Positions 41,901 to 47,821 of a DNA stretch of 64,000 bases are shown here, in pieces. The notes under the pieces were generated by a model, which saw only the letters and a program-made list of their open reading frames with translations, made no database searches and was not told where the DNA came from. The DNA comes from Fasciolopsis buskii (Eukaryota; Platyhelminthes; Trematoda; Plagiorchiida; Fasciolidae): the NCBI GenBank assembly GCA_008360955.1, contig LUCM01007716.1, forward strand, positions 63,739 through 127,738, read 5' to 3'. A program made the translations under genes and the position numbers. Position 1 is the first letter of the stretch, and each line of letters begins with the position of its first letter.

Positions 41901-44900
41901 CTGTGAGGAACAGAGATAGATGTAATTGATGTTTTGGCATAACGATTATTGTTCCAATCGTTAAATTGGTCATGGATGACATCATCAACTTTCGGTTAGG
42001 GTATTTTGAAGATACACTAAATTCTTTTACAATCGTAAATTAGGCTTTGTGACCTAGAGACTTATCGCTACGGTCGTCATTCGGAGTTTAGTCGCTTTAA
42101 ATTTGCTGTATTTTTTTCTTACGAGGATCCTAGATTCAAATCATATCCTTGCTTATTACCTCCTTATTCACCCTTTGAGCTGTAATCGTCCCATTCTTTA
42201 ATGATCACATATTGGTCTCCAGTAAATGACGAAAATACAAAGTCATATTTGTTGTGATGTGGCTATTTGCGCCTAAAGTCCACATTTGAGAATAGTAGTA
42301 AGGAAAGTATACCGGATGACGTAGCAAAAAATAGTGAATTCATTGAGCACTGTTGGGACGATTCAAAAAAAGGGTGAAGCAACTATACAGTGTTTCCATG
42401 ATTTTCAATGACAAATCAGATGGGGACACAACGTGACGAATCCTTTGAAAATTCACAGTAACAAAGCTTTGTATCGGCCTGCATTAATATCTTCGCTTCC
42501 TACATATAAGTTCGTCCTCACTCGGGAGTCGTTGATCTGGTGCGTTTAAGGGTCTGTGGCCTGCGGGATACAGTGACGAATAAATGCACTGTAACATGTG
42601 ATGTTCATGTTGTACGACACTCAACTCGGTTAGCATAATAGCTAAGGCGTTCGATTCACAATCGTTCGTTCGAACGAGCGTCCCACTTTGGGTGCTGTGG
42701 ACATGCACTGCTGATGATTTCCAACAAGGATGAAGCAACTACACAGTGCTTCCACTGTTTTCAATGGCAAGTTGGATGTTGATACTGCATGACGAATCTT
42801 TTGGAAATCCACAGTTAATATCCTACTGTTGCTAACCGTTTTTATATAAAGTCAAATTGTGGCAAATTTTGAAGCGACTTTGTATAGCCGACGCACCTTT
42901 TCGTTCTATACTCTCCACGAACTTATCACTTCGTGTTAGTTTTCAGTTTAAAGGTAATCAAACATACGATGTCGACAGGAACCGCGTTCCAACTGCCCGC
43001 TGTTTTTATCCTTAAATATACCGCTAATGGTAAAAAAAGTGCATTTTATGTGTCCTGTCATTGAACCAGAATGCACATTGGCGTAAGTTATGCCTAGAAA
43101 AATAGATTTCTTGACAAATAATTGATAAATTTTCTTGCGTCCGCTTTATTGATCTGGCCCAACAGTCCTTACCGATGGACAGCCACCTCTTTCAACTAAT
43201 CAGTCAATCGAGTGACAATTTGCTTGATTGATTAGTACTTTTATTAGGAAGTCTTGTGACAAAAAATAATTGAAACTGCTCAAAAATTCATAAGCAAAAA
43301 GAAGTTTGCTAACAGAGACTGTTCGTTCAGAATCAAAAATCTATCTGATGGCTTGCGGAATTTTTCTTCCTTTTCGCTTTGGTGATATGTTTTATCATGT
43401 TGACAGCGTGAAGATTTTCTGTTCTTCATCCTTAGGTACGGCTTGTAGTTTTGGACAGCATTGCGTTGCCATTTCGCTATGATTTTGAAGATATTCCACA
43501 ACGAAATCGACTACTGGCCTCATTAGCCCAGAATTTGCTTACTGTGGCCTCTGAGAACAAAGCTGCGGTAAGTCGACCCACATTTTTCGTCTCTAGGATT
43601 GTCTGGTTTATTATTTTTTTTACGATGTCACTTCCACCTTTCTGAACACAACTATTTTAGGTCATCGTTACGAACCAAATTACTACAAGAATCGAAAATA
43701 AGGTTCCCGCTTGCGCCGGTGGCACCGACGAAGCTTTGACTTCCGGCCAATTGGTTCCTGCCCTCGGCGAGAGTTGGGGACATATTTGTTCTGTCCGTGT
43801 GCTTCTCTCTCGGAACTCGGATATCAGACGCGGGTTCAAGTTACTGAAGCATCCTGGTCGCCCTCCGGGTTCTGGTTTTTATCGGATCACGGTCAGTTGA
43901 GTTTCAACATCCATTCCGCGCTGTTTGATCTTCCAGCGAAACAAGGACAAGTCTAAGTTAGGGTTGTTATAACATACTCAGCCCAATCTTTAGTCGTGGT
44001 ATCGAGTGTCATCTAATTAAAAACTGAAGAATGGATTCAGGATGCACTGGGCTTACTGGTTGCCAAAACAGTCGGCTTGTGATCGATCTTTAGTTAGCAA
44101 ACGATGACAAGGTAAACGAATCTTATTAGGTCCCACCTCAGCATTCATCTTCAGCACCGCTTGAGCATCTCATCAACTGGCGTACTCTTTGCCTTTCTTT
44201 TTCTCGTGACCATAAGTTAACGGATTGAATTATCATATCCTATCTGAATTTAGTCGGTTCATTGATATGATATATGCGTACAGGCAATCTCACCGACGAT
44301 TGGGTTTTCGTTATCGACAGATAAAATAGCCGTTTCCCGGTGATTATGAACCATTTTTTTGATTGCGATTTTTTAAGTATTCATTTAAAAATGGTCTTAT
44401 GGAGAAGGTCACTGTCAATCGCGAAAGTTTCTTGGTAATACATACAGTATATAGTCTAATGTTTTATGTTGTGAGGTTCTTTCAAGGAAAGCTTCTTAAA
44501 GTTTACATGATCGTCTAGCTGTGAAAAAACACTCGCAATGGCGAATAAATCTAATTCAGCTATTAAAGTCTGTTTTGTGTGTGATGTGACGTTGGTATCG
44601 TCCGAGTCTCACTTGTGTTGGCCAATTTGCGAAGACTGTGAGCGTTGTCCTTTACCACCCAAAGCCCCGAGAGCTTCCCTAACTAAATGGGATTTTATCT
44701 ATTGTTGAAGCAAGTAAGTAAAATGGCACTTTCCAGTGCGTCATTTTATTGCACCAATCCTTCCCGTCGGAGTGAGCTATGGCACATGTCTTCGACACTT
44801 TGAGTTGAGTGGTTCTTGTCATCGATGGATTGAATGTGAAGTCGCCACTACCGACAGTAGTTTGTTTACCCGTTAGCACTTGCTCGTGGTCACAAGCAGC

Positions 44901-46385
44901 CAGATGAGCTCCAAGCGACCGAATGCCGTCTTCTCTCAGGGTTGGCTAGTTCTCCCGAAGTGGAGATGTCACCCTTTAGAATTTGGGAGAGCTGGGTCAA
45001 CCAAGATTTCGCAGGTATCACTGATACCCTTGTGAGCGGACAGACACTGAAGGTGTTGAACAGTGCAAGTTCAGAAAGCTTTGTTTCTGACTCCATTGCT
45101 GCTCGCAGCAATTGGCATAGCGATGGCTCCAAAAGCAGAGTCGTGTTGACATCTGTTGCAGTCAGGAGTTGTGTCAGTCATTATGTCTCTGCAATATGAA
45201 AATGTTCTGTATACAAATCCTCTTATCGACCTTGGTTTGGGCCCTGGCGTATTCAGTTTTAGTTCAGTTTATCGGTGATAATCTGCGGTAGGATTAAAGA
45301 AAGGAACTTCTGTCGCAAAATTTTATACTAAAATTAGTAAACACAAGTTGGCGAACAAGCTCATGCCATGAGTACGAATCACTGAAAACGAGCTTGTTCG
45401 CCAACTTGTGTTTTCTCAATGTGCTCAGTGGTAATTTTCAAGGAATTAAAATTAGTGACTTTATGAGCTTTTTCGGATATGGTTTATTTTCTCCATGAAG
45501 GTATGCTATTAGCGTAGTTTATTCATGTAAATTGTCACCTTGCTTAGTTCAAAACGCTGAAAACGTTTAGCCACAAAATGTTTAATCGTTTGATATGTTG
45601 AGATTCGTTCCTATCCTCTACATTTTATACCGAAGGATTTTACTGTCTTCTACCCACTGCATCACTTTCACAGTAATAGTGCGAGCGATTAACACAGCGC
45701 GCTTAAATGGCTTCGGTGCAAGGCCAACTTTGGTGTAAACCAAGATCCCTCCTAAACGGAAATCTTCCTGTTCCTACTCGACCAGGATTGTTAGAACTTG
45801 GTTGACGCGAAATGCCCTAGGTAACAAATAATTATTTTTAACCTATGAATTCAAATGTAATCATAGGTAAAATACTCGGTAAAATAAGTATTTATGTTGA
45901 GCAAGCGAATTTGGTATTATTTATGAATGCAAATTTAGAGAAATCCTAAGACCCTTCCAAAATCGTTTATGAAATTTTCTTACTCTAGTATGATTTCATT
46001 TTTTATGTTCAGACGCACTTACCTAGACAACCAAAGTTGCCCATATTTAACTGGCCTTAATACAGTCCACAAACAAATAGAACTTGTGAAACCCCGAAAT
46101 AAGTTCATGGTCCTTGTTGATGCTTCTTTACACCTAGGAAGTATTAGAGCCGTAAGGAAATTAACAGTGGGAATTTTTGAGTGCATTGAAGTTGGCAGCA
46201 CCTACGTATATATATATATTCATAGTTGCCATGTTATCACTTTCTCTGTCGCATTAATTTAGTGTTCTTTGTAAGCTCATCACTGATATCTTATGACGTT
46301 ACGGAACCGATTGTTTTTCATACAGGATACATCTCGGTATTCTTCCGTTTTGCAGCCCGAAGGAATACGCGACTGGATTAGCTGA
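11889..46385 (+). CDS. RAD51C: RAD51C orthologue, complete eight-exon gene (join of exons)
   Basis: Exons: 11889-12021, 19674-19887, 33587-33673, 34660-34817, 39753-39910, 43436-43567, 43661-43891 and 46356-46385. All junctions are GT-AG, phases 1, 2, 2, 1, 0, 0, 0, and the joined frame gives 380 aa (human RAD51C has 376). The family acts in the BCDX2 and CX3 RAD51-paralogue complexes in homologous recombination in the nucleus. Visible landmarks: N-terminal LVSLPLSSAV (human LVSFPLSPAV), NFDEILGGG, Walker A GQPGVGKT at residues 135-142, FGGLAGQAIFIDTEG at 158-172, Walker B VRLVVLDS at 251-258, VTNQITT, and LVPALGESWGH at 325-335. Residue spacing matches human RAD51C rather than RAD51, XRCC3 or RAD51B. 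An insertion of about 16 residues follows VTNQITTRIEN. The C-terminus stops soon after PEGIRD, so the basic tail of the human protein is absent. Introns 1 and 2 are 7.7 and 13.7 kb and full of repeats. Confidence 0.9.
12022..12828 (+). other. RAD51C intron 1, first part
   Basis: No recognisable element. Short open frames only. Confidence 0.3.
12829..13180 (-). pseudogene. possible RNA polymerase I A49 (PAF53)-like C-terminal fragment, antisense in RAD51C intron 1
   Basis: An open - strand frame of about 112 codons begins after an acceptor-like CCATTGGCAG near 13160. It contains KQRAHDLVRCFVLKLP, LPALLKQKM and a final helical part NLSDSKFCSVLGRSLSM. The order and spacing loosely recall the tandem winged-helix end of A49/POLR1E (human LIKFRAHRVVK, TKLLKHF, then a helix pair). 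It lies just downstream, in - strand order, of another A49-like piece at 13330-13566. The match is weak and judged by eye; it could equally be an unrelated open frame. Confidence 0.3.
13330..13566 (-). pseudogene. possible A49-like exon copy with in-frame stop; arm of an inverted repeat
   Basis: On the - strand the reading YIDSVTGQLESVSVEQTDSG continues to LAKALAGSFGS, then a TGA, then KQTVERTDEDRWKFAEKN. The motif FGSxKQ followed by E-x-N/D-R resembles the conserved A49 block (FGT-KQ-RAL-x-NR). The same segment, including flanking intron-like GATA repeats, is present inverted at 17177-17375. Differences between the copies are mostly third-position changes, which suggests they derive from a coding exon. 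Confidence 0.4.
14670..14975 (+). mobile_element. hammerhead-bearing SINE-like retroposon, copy A
   Basis: Matches the copy at 42540-42800 over most of its length: shared GGTCTGTGGCC, a tRNA-like section near 14810-14865 (GGCTCAGGCGTTC, then GTTTGCGTC), the hammerhead-like segment 14884-14928, and the tail CTTCCATTGTTTTCAA with CATAACGAATC. The layout, RNA polymerase III-like boxes followed by a hammerhead, is that of the schistosome Sm-alpha family (established knowledge). About 75 percent identity to copy B by eye. Confidence 0.6.
14884..14928 (+). ncRNA. hammerhead-ribozyme-like fold, copy A
   Basis: Core reads CCGATGA (14890-14896; consensus CTGATGA, one change), stem II TTCCC-AACA-GGGAT, then intact GAAA at 14911. 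Stem III would be the self-complementary ACAGCTGT, as in the dimer-type schistosome ribozyme. Stem I GCACTA/CAATGC has two mismatches. The residue at the cleavage position is G, which is not permitted, so this copy is probably inactive. Confidence 0.55.
15005..15590 (+). mobile_element. CR1/jockey-like retrotransposon 3' end, copy 1
   Basis: The + strand gives FQIRKLRQYKVKQ, FVCQCVFPIPFYC, GLLRKDFKILHRGYQLLAL and, after frameshifts, RIDIYRNSTVPYLARILTNR. These are the thumb and C-terminal region of CR1/jockey-like ORF2 (K-LRHYKVP, C--PI-LYCSP, LLKKDFK-L-R). The element ends near 15590 in short repeats of the type ATACAATACA, a 3' tail of simple repeats rather than poly(A). Closely related copies lie at 30560-31075 and 31440-32090. 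Confidence 0.72.
15591..16489. other. RAD51C intron 1, unassigned
   Basis: No assignable gene or element. Additional ATACA-like repeats near 15628-15645. Confidence 0.3.
16490..16740 (+). mobile_element. tRNA-like SINE head with perfect B box
   Basis: A 70-nt tRNA-sized segment 16504-16573 begins ACCGGC and ends GCCGGT, a perfect 6-bp acceptor-like stem. It contains TGGTCAAGTGA (one mismatch to the A-box consensus) at 16512-16522 and GGTTCGAGTC, a full B-box core, at 16552-16561. The T and D stems do not pair, so it is not a working tRNA. It resembles a Leu/Ser-type tRNA and is best read as the promoter part of a SINE or a tRNA pseudogene. Confidence 0.5.
17177..17486 (+). pseudogene. possible A49-like exon copy, inverted relative to 13330-13566
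   Basis: After a GATA-repeat tract and CAACTAG acceptor, the frame reads AYIDSVTGQLESVSVEQ, LAKALAGSFGSRM, QTVERTDENRWK and continues open to 17486. The first 195 bp match the copy at 13369-13566 in inverted orientation; the rest differs. Because intron-like flanks are shared, this was a DNA-level duplication, not a retrocopy. Confidence 0.4.
17487..19673. other. RAD51C intron 1, last part
   Basis: No supported gene or repeat. Only short open frames. Confidence 0.3.
19674..19887 (+). CDS. RAD51C: RAD51C exon 2
   Basis: Acceptor TTCATTGCAG, donor AA|GTAAGT. The peptide VSHKDAQSAVNVIRK takes the place of human ISKAEALETLQIIRR, CTAWSLLQ that of CTALELLE, and HWPTAVVSMC that of HTQGFIITFC, with the same number of residues up to the DEILGGG block. 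Phases join exactly to exons 1 and 3. Confidence 0.85.
19942..19964. repeat. (CA)n microsatellite
   Basis: Eleven CA units just downstream of the exon 2 donor of RAD51C. Confidence 0.95.
20170..20800 (+). mobile_element. RTE-like 5' leader fragment
   Basis: GC-rich sequence in an otherwise AT-rich intron. Its part near 20555-20640 (CTCGAATAAACAAGCCTA, GAACGACCGAGTAT) matches the reverse complement of 6085-5995, which lies upstream of the - strand RTE endonuclease. It is therefore a 5' fragment of that family without coding part. Confidence 0.5.
20831..20865. repeat. (TA)n microsatellite
   Basis: Uninterrupted TA run adjoining the inverted repeat at 20866-21103. Confidence 0.95.
20866..21103 (-). 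repeat. inverted repeat arm in RAD51C intron 2 (partner 45969-46207)
   Basis: The core 20868-21057 matches the reverse complement of 46019-46207 with two visible mismatches in about 190 bp; the outer part is more diverged. Both copies end in ACGTA(TA)n. A - strand frame of about 80 codons (ELVKPRNKFMVLVDASLHL) and a + strand frame of 60 codons are open in both copies. No family recognised. Confidence 0.75.
21104..23289. other. RAD51C intron 2, unassigned
   Basis: AT-rich, no gene or assignable repeat seen. Confidence 0.3.
23290..26560 (+). mobile_element. composite RTE-like locus: leader, two endonucleases in tandem, RT
   Basis: GC-rich leader to about 23930. First endonuclease 23942-24432 in several frames: SIDVFCVPETYMQD, DRCVFVVSLIAPIDR and FVASDFDAQVGCL (GDFN block as SDFD). 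A second endonuclease starts at about 24455 and is open to 25159: LVILAIDFCCIRDTG, SRLCAVRLRDSSKV, SAYAPTDCSPD, ILAGDMNARVG, DPFGLDCC. RT pieces follow: LNASLSRNRQIWWSQ, AEVIGEIRALGHHKASGSDG, IIVPTFKKG, RHTSGRVRVYD, SISPFLFN, ending at VEILPGHH near 26545. Two endonucleases of related but distinct families in a row point to nested insertion. All frames are interrupted; not active. Confidence 0.75.
24660..24721 (+). repeat. 27-bp tandem duplication inside the RTE endonuclease
   Basis: GCTTCCGGTATTGCTGACG plus eight more bases is repeated directly at a 27-bp period, giving in-frame VASGIADVV LASGIADVV LASG. It keeps the frame open. Confidence 0.9.
26561..28079. other. RAD51C intron 2, unassigned
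   Basis: No supported feature. Composition and short frames suggest old repeats. Confidence 0.3.
28080..28400 (+). repeat. dispersed direct repeat (partner 40680-40980)
   Basis: Shares long blocks with 40680-40980 in the same orientation, for example GTGTACCTTACAGTACA, GGCACAAATGTGTCCATT and GCAAACGAGATTTTAAAAAG. Non-coding, family not recognised. Confidence 0.7.
28401..29699. other. RAD51C intron 2, possible further Gypsy debris
   Basis: Several short + strand frames. Around 28510-28560 LAYVQDAVIVSRAVIES faintly recalls a Gypsy RT box (YVDDVIVFS), but this is too weak to annotate separately. Confidence 0.25.
29700..30051 (+). mobile_element. Gypsy-like LTR retrotransposon RT remnant
   Basis: Across two frames the + strand gives STIPSLRNSVDKISLM, then KKIVTTAFPLSSMLYKFQTI, PFGFASSW-KFQILL and RYCLVYLGDVVI. 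These follow the Gypsy RT order TAF-TP-GLYEF--MPFGL--AP-TFQ--M and CLVYLDDVIV. The catalytic box reads YLGD in place of YLDD, and a frameshift lies near 29780. No LTRs were identified. Confidence 0.65.
30560..31075 (+). mobile_element. CR1/jockey-like retrotransposon 3' end, copy 2
   Basis: Nucleotide match to 15240-15590: the shared run from GATCCCA-GCAT through TCCCATATTTAGC and TTTTGACAAACCGTGACCGG. Peptide pieces SRINIYGDFTVPY and ARILTNRDRASAE. Ends in TCTATACAATACAATA near 31075. Confidence 0.68.
31440..32090 (+). mobile_element. CR1/jockey-like RT remnant, copy 3
   Basis: In changing frames the + strand reads SGVLSGAVLSP (RT box GVPQGSVLGP), DGLNLNTSKCFE (W-L-LN--KC), KLNKVDSVRY-KVAVEK and LRQLSFQTKELRHYKVKQ. 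The last joins the same end as at 15012. A deletion then leads to the tail LAEFLRGVS and TCTATGCAATGCAGTGC near 32080. Same family as copies 1 and 2. Confidence 0.65.
32091..33060. other. RAD51C intron 2, unassigned
   Basis: No supported feature. Confidence 0.3.
33061..33375 (+). other. open frame in RAD51C intron 2, unknown
   Basis: A + strand frame of about 100 codons including GPIQNETVAISTPNFIVGE, VMPKLKNILRELCLLKHN and DFAVHQAIQML. Helical and with even composition, so it looks more coding-like than most of the intron. It is not RAD51C: phases of exons 2 and 3 join without it. I recognise no family. Confidence 0.25.
33587..33673 (+). CDS. RAD51C: RAD51C exon 3 (Walker A)
   Basis: Begins after CATCTAG and ends at TTTTG|GTAAGT. 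Codes FDEILGGGFPIGRLTELC followed by the ATP-binding P-loop GQPGVGKT. The acceptor tract is interrupted by purines; reading further left hits an in-frame TAA, so this acceptor is the one that fits the phase of exon 2. Confidence 0.88.
34315..34375. repeat. (TA)n microsatellite, about 60 bp
   Basis: Long TA run in RAD51C intron 3, about 285 bp before exon 4. Confidence 0.95.
34660..34817 (+). CDS. RAD51C: RAD51C exon 4
   Basis: Acceptor TTATTCATAG, donor GAAG|GTAAGG. Codes VQLPKWFGGLAGQAIFIDTEG, aligned residue for residue with human [21 protein letters not shown], then an alpha-helical VEQMAEALVAHCRKHL. Confidence 0.9.
35555..35942 (-). repeat. 388-bp inverted repeat, left arm (RAD51C intron 4)
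   Basis: Reverse complement of 36734-37122 with essentially one visible substitution (GAAGTGAATG versus GAAATGAATG near the outer end). A 90-codon open frame in the arm is identical in both copies. Spacer 791 bp. The arm contains GATGAGTCCGTGAG, similar to a hammerhead core. Confidence 0.9.
35955..35984. repeat. (TA)n microsatellite
   Basis: TA run just inside the left arm of the inverted repeat. Confidence 0.95.
36230..36730 (-). mobile_element. RTE-like retrotransposon 3' fragment inside the inverted repeat
   Basis: On the - strand DLEYADGIALLIFNAQ near 36705-36655 (RT active-site box, again YADG), then MLGTDSRPLTEIIDLRRL, RWLRHLLSMPVHRL and SRGMKKLVLALASAGASP at 36510-36280, the usual C-terminal tail of the family. 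A deletion joins the two parts. Confidence 0.72.
36734..37122 (+). repeat. 388-bp inverted repeat, right arm
   Basis: Partner of 35555-35942, almost perfect. Its inner end abuts the RTE fragment. Confidence 0.9.
37123..39752. other. RAD51C intron 4, unassigned
   Basis: AT-rich sequence without supported features. Confidence 0.3.
39753..39910 (+). CDS. RAD51C: RAD51C exon 5
   Basis: Acceptor ATGGCGAG, donor AAT|GTAAGC. Codes the variable segment TPTEEELQQF, then IHYIRITDHLQLM, matching human IYYFRCRDYTELL. An alternative donor six bases earlier (GTAAAT at 39905) would drop two residues; the later donor is stronger and keeps the human spacing. Confidence 0.82.
39911..40660. other. RAD51C intron 5, first part
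   Basis: No supported feature. Confidence 0.3.
40661..40680. repeat. (ATTC)n microsatellite
   Basis: Five TTCA/ATTC units directly before the dispersed repeat at 40680. Confidence 0.85.
40681..40980 (+). repeat. dispersed direct repeat (partner 28080-28400)
   Basis: Same orientation and about 80 percent identity by eye to 28080-28400. The two copies flank exons 3-5 of RAD51C. Confidence 0.7.
40981..42339. other. RAD51C intron 5, unassigned
   Basis: No supported feature. Confidence 0.3.
42340..42470 (+). mobile_element. hammerhead-bearing retroposon, copy C (3' part only)
   Basis: From GAGCACTG the sequence matches the 3' part of copy B: GTGAAGCAACTATACAGTG, TTTCCATGATTTTCAATG and GTGACGAATCCTTTGAAAAT. 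The upstream tRNA-like half is not recognisable. Copy B follows about 358 bp further, in the same direction. Confidence 0.55.
42347..42393 (+). ncRNA. degenerate hammerhead-like fold, copy C
   Basis: Stem I GCACTG/CAGTGT (one G-U pair) is retained and the cleavage-site triplet reads ATA, which is allowed. The core CTGATGA is broken by an insertion (TTGGGACGA) and GAAA reads GAAG. Inactive as it stands. Confidence 0.4.
42520..42800 (+). mobile_element. hammerhead-bearing SINE-like retroposon, copy B
   Basis: Contains a perfect A-box (TAGCTAAGGCG, 42639-42649) and a B-box-like GTTCGAA at 42668-42674, about 30 nt apart as in tRNA genes, then the hammerhead-like segment 42705-42749 and the tail to GCATGACGAATC near 42795. 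Same layout as copy A. Inserted in RAD51C intron 5 in the sense direction. Confidence 0.62.
42705..42749 (+). ncRNA. hammerhead-ribozyme-like fold, copy B
   Basis: Stem I GCACTG (42705-42710) pairs perfectly with CAGTGC (42744-42749). The core CTGATGA at 42711-42717 is intact. Stem II is UCC/GGA closing an AACAA loop, and the second core strand reads GAAG in place of GAAA. Stem III is weak. A single core substitution and the poor stem III argue that this copy is inactive or slow, but the architecture is clear. Confidence 0.6.
42801..43435. other. RAD51C intron 5, last part
   Basis: No supported feature. Confidence 0.3.
43436..43567 (+). CDS. RAD51C: RAD51C exon 6 (Walker B)
   Basis: 44 codons, phase 0 on both sides, acceptor CATCCTTAG, donor GCG|GTAAGT. 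VRLVVLDSIALPFRYD corresponds to human VRLVIVDGIAFPFRHD, and RLLASLAQNL to RLLNGLAQQM. Confidence 0.93.
43661..43891 (+). CDS. RAD51C: RAD51C exon 7
   Basis: 77 codons after a 93-nt intron, acceptor ACTATTTTAG, donor ACG|GTCAGT. Contains VIVTNQITTRIE and LVPALGESWGH, the most conserved C-terminal block of RAD51C, with an inserted segment KVPACAGGTDEALTSG between them. Confidence 0.92.
43892..45338. other. RAD51C intron 7, first part
   Basis: No supported gene. Open frames near 44890-45200 occur on both strands without recognisable content. Confidence 0.3.
45339..45413. repeat. perfect 24-bp hairpin with 27-nt loop
   Basis: Positions 45339-45362 are the exact reverse complement of 45390-45413 (arm core CACAAGTTGGCGAACAAGCT). 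It lies in RAD51C intron 7 and would fold in the pre-mRNA. It could be a small-RNA precursor or a minute fold-back insertion. No TIR-type transposon is recognisable around it. Confidence 0.9.
45969..46207 (+). repeat. inverted repeat arm in RAD51C intron 7 (partner 20866-21103)
   Basis: See partner. Core 46019-46207 differs at about two positions from the reverse complement of the intron 2 copy. Ends in TACGTATATATATATATT, 150 bp before exon 8. Confidence 0.75.
46356..46385 (+). CDS. RAD51C: RAD51C exon 8, stop codon
   Basis: Acceptor TTCCGTTTTGCAG; nine codons PEGIRDWIS and TGA. Follows exon 7 in phase 0 as YRIT-PEGIRD, matching human FQI-KPQGFRD. No clear AATAAA was found in the next kilobase, so the 3' end of the transcript is not placed. 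Confidence 0.8.
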   Translation, partial: PEGIRDWIS

Positions 46386-47821
46386 TACGATGCGAAACGA
46401 TGCCATCGATCAAAACGATTTATTTTTGAGACAGTATATACGCTCCGCAGTTTTGCGGATCTTTAACCACTAACATCCAATCATTGGACATGACTGATCA
46501 TTTGACTGATTTACCCTCAACGATCACGCGTATTTTACCAGATTTTGACATTTCTTCAACCACTTTAACGTCTCATTTTTACACGAAAGGGGATGATGAT
46601 CTTGATTCTTGTTTTGATCGCCCATAGGGCCGTTTATGATTGACGGCTATAAACAGTCAATTTACTAAATTTCTTGCACCCGTCAATCTTTAACCGTTTT
46701 ATCTTTTTCATTGTCGCCTTACGATTTTCTAGTCAAAAGTGGATGAAAAAGAAATGGCAGAAGCAAACAAACGAAAATTTAGTAACAGGTCAAGGTCATA
46801 CAGATCACGTTTATTTTCGAATGCAACTACGTTGCTGGTTGCTGCGATTGTCCACTTCACTTAGTGCCTCACTGGTTGGCTTATTCTTCAGCGACCTTAA
46901 TCCGGAAGTCATACCAGAGTCTGTTTGGTTGCGCCTAGAGACACGAGAACATAAGCAAAAACAGTAGTATAGATAGACTAATGTGTACAAGACTAGAATG
47001 CGGTCAAACAGTCAGAAGTAAATCGCTTGCCAGCCGGTAAACATGCAATGCACTTGACATTGTTCAAGTGATAGTGAAGTACAAATACATATCAGAGTGA
47101 GCTCATTGTTTATTTCCCACATGCCTTTTTGGTGTTCCAGGGATAGCGCTTTTATTTATCCTTTCTCCAACCCCTTTCAAGAATTATGAGAATTGTTAAT
47201 TAGTGCGCATGTGCCACTCATGAAATTGTATGCCAGGTCTGAAGTATGCTGCCCGAATAGTCACTCCAATTGAGCTACAATTCGTTAGCACTCGGCTTGT
47301 TGCTTACTGTGTTTGATGTACCGGTTGCTTCCCGCAAACCGATATAACCAAATGAGAATGATCGAAAGTCAAACTCAAAGCGTGTTACAGGCGAAAGAGC
47401 AAGAAATCACTGACTGAGTGTGTGAACTAAATCAATCGACCAAGTTCATGCCACTCAGTTCAGTTCAGTTTCCACAGACACTAACCTTTCACCAACATGC
47501 CCTGGTTTTAGCTGCTAGCCCACAACACCTACTCAAAGACGAAAAAACGAGGACTAGTAGAAGATAATAATAATAATGAGGGAGATCTCGTGGGTTCCAA
47601 ACTGGAAACCTTACCGCGACCATACGAGACATTTCACTGGTTAAAAATCTTTATGATTTTTTCGCCACATCATCGACTGGCCATCTCGAAGCATCATCTG
47701 ATCACTACGTTCCTCAGAAAACAGCGTTCGACGTGGCAGTCGTTCTTTAAACAGACGCAAAAATTGTCTAACTACCTTAATCTAGTCACATTCAGTTCCC
47801 GTTTTAAAGATTGCACCCTAA
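46386..47821. other. RAD51C 3' region and intergenic sequence
   Basis: Should include the RAD51C 3' UTR. A small hairpin TCCGCAGTTTTGCGGA follows the stop at about 46445. No canonical AATAAA seen. An AAT repeat lies at 47566-47577. Confidence 0.35.

Noticed and set aside
46674..46967. 97-codon open frame after RAD51C
   Set aside because: Starts at a non-ATG codon, no family resemblance, lies where the RAD51C 3' UTR would be.
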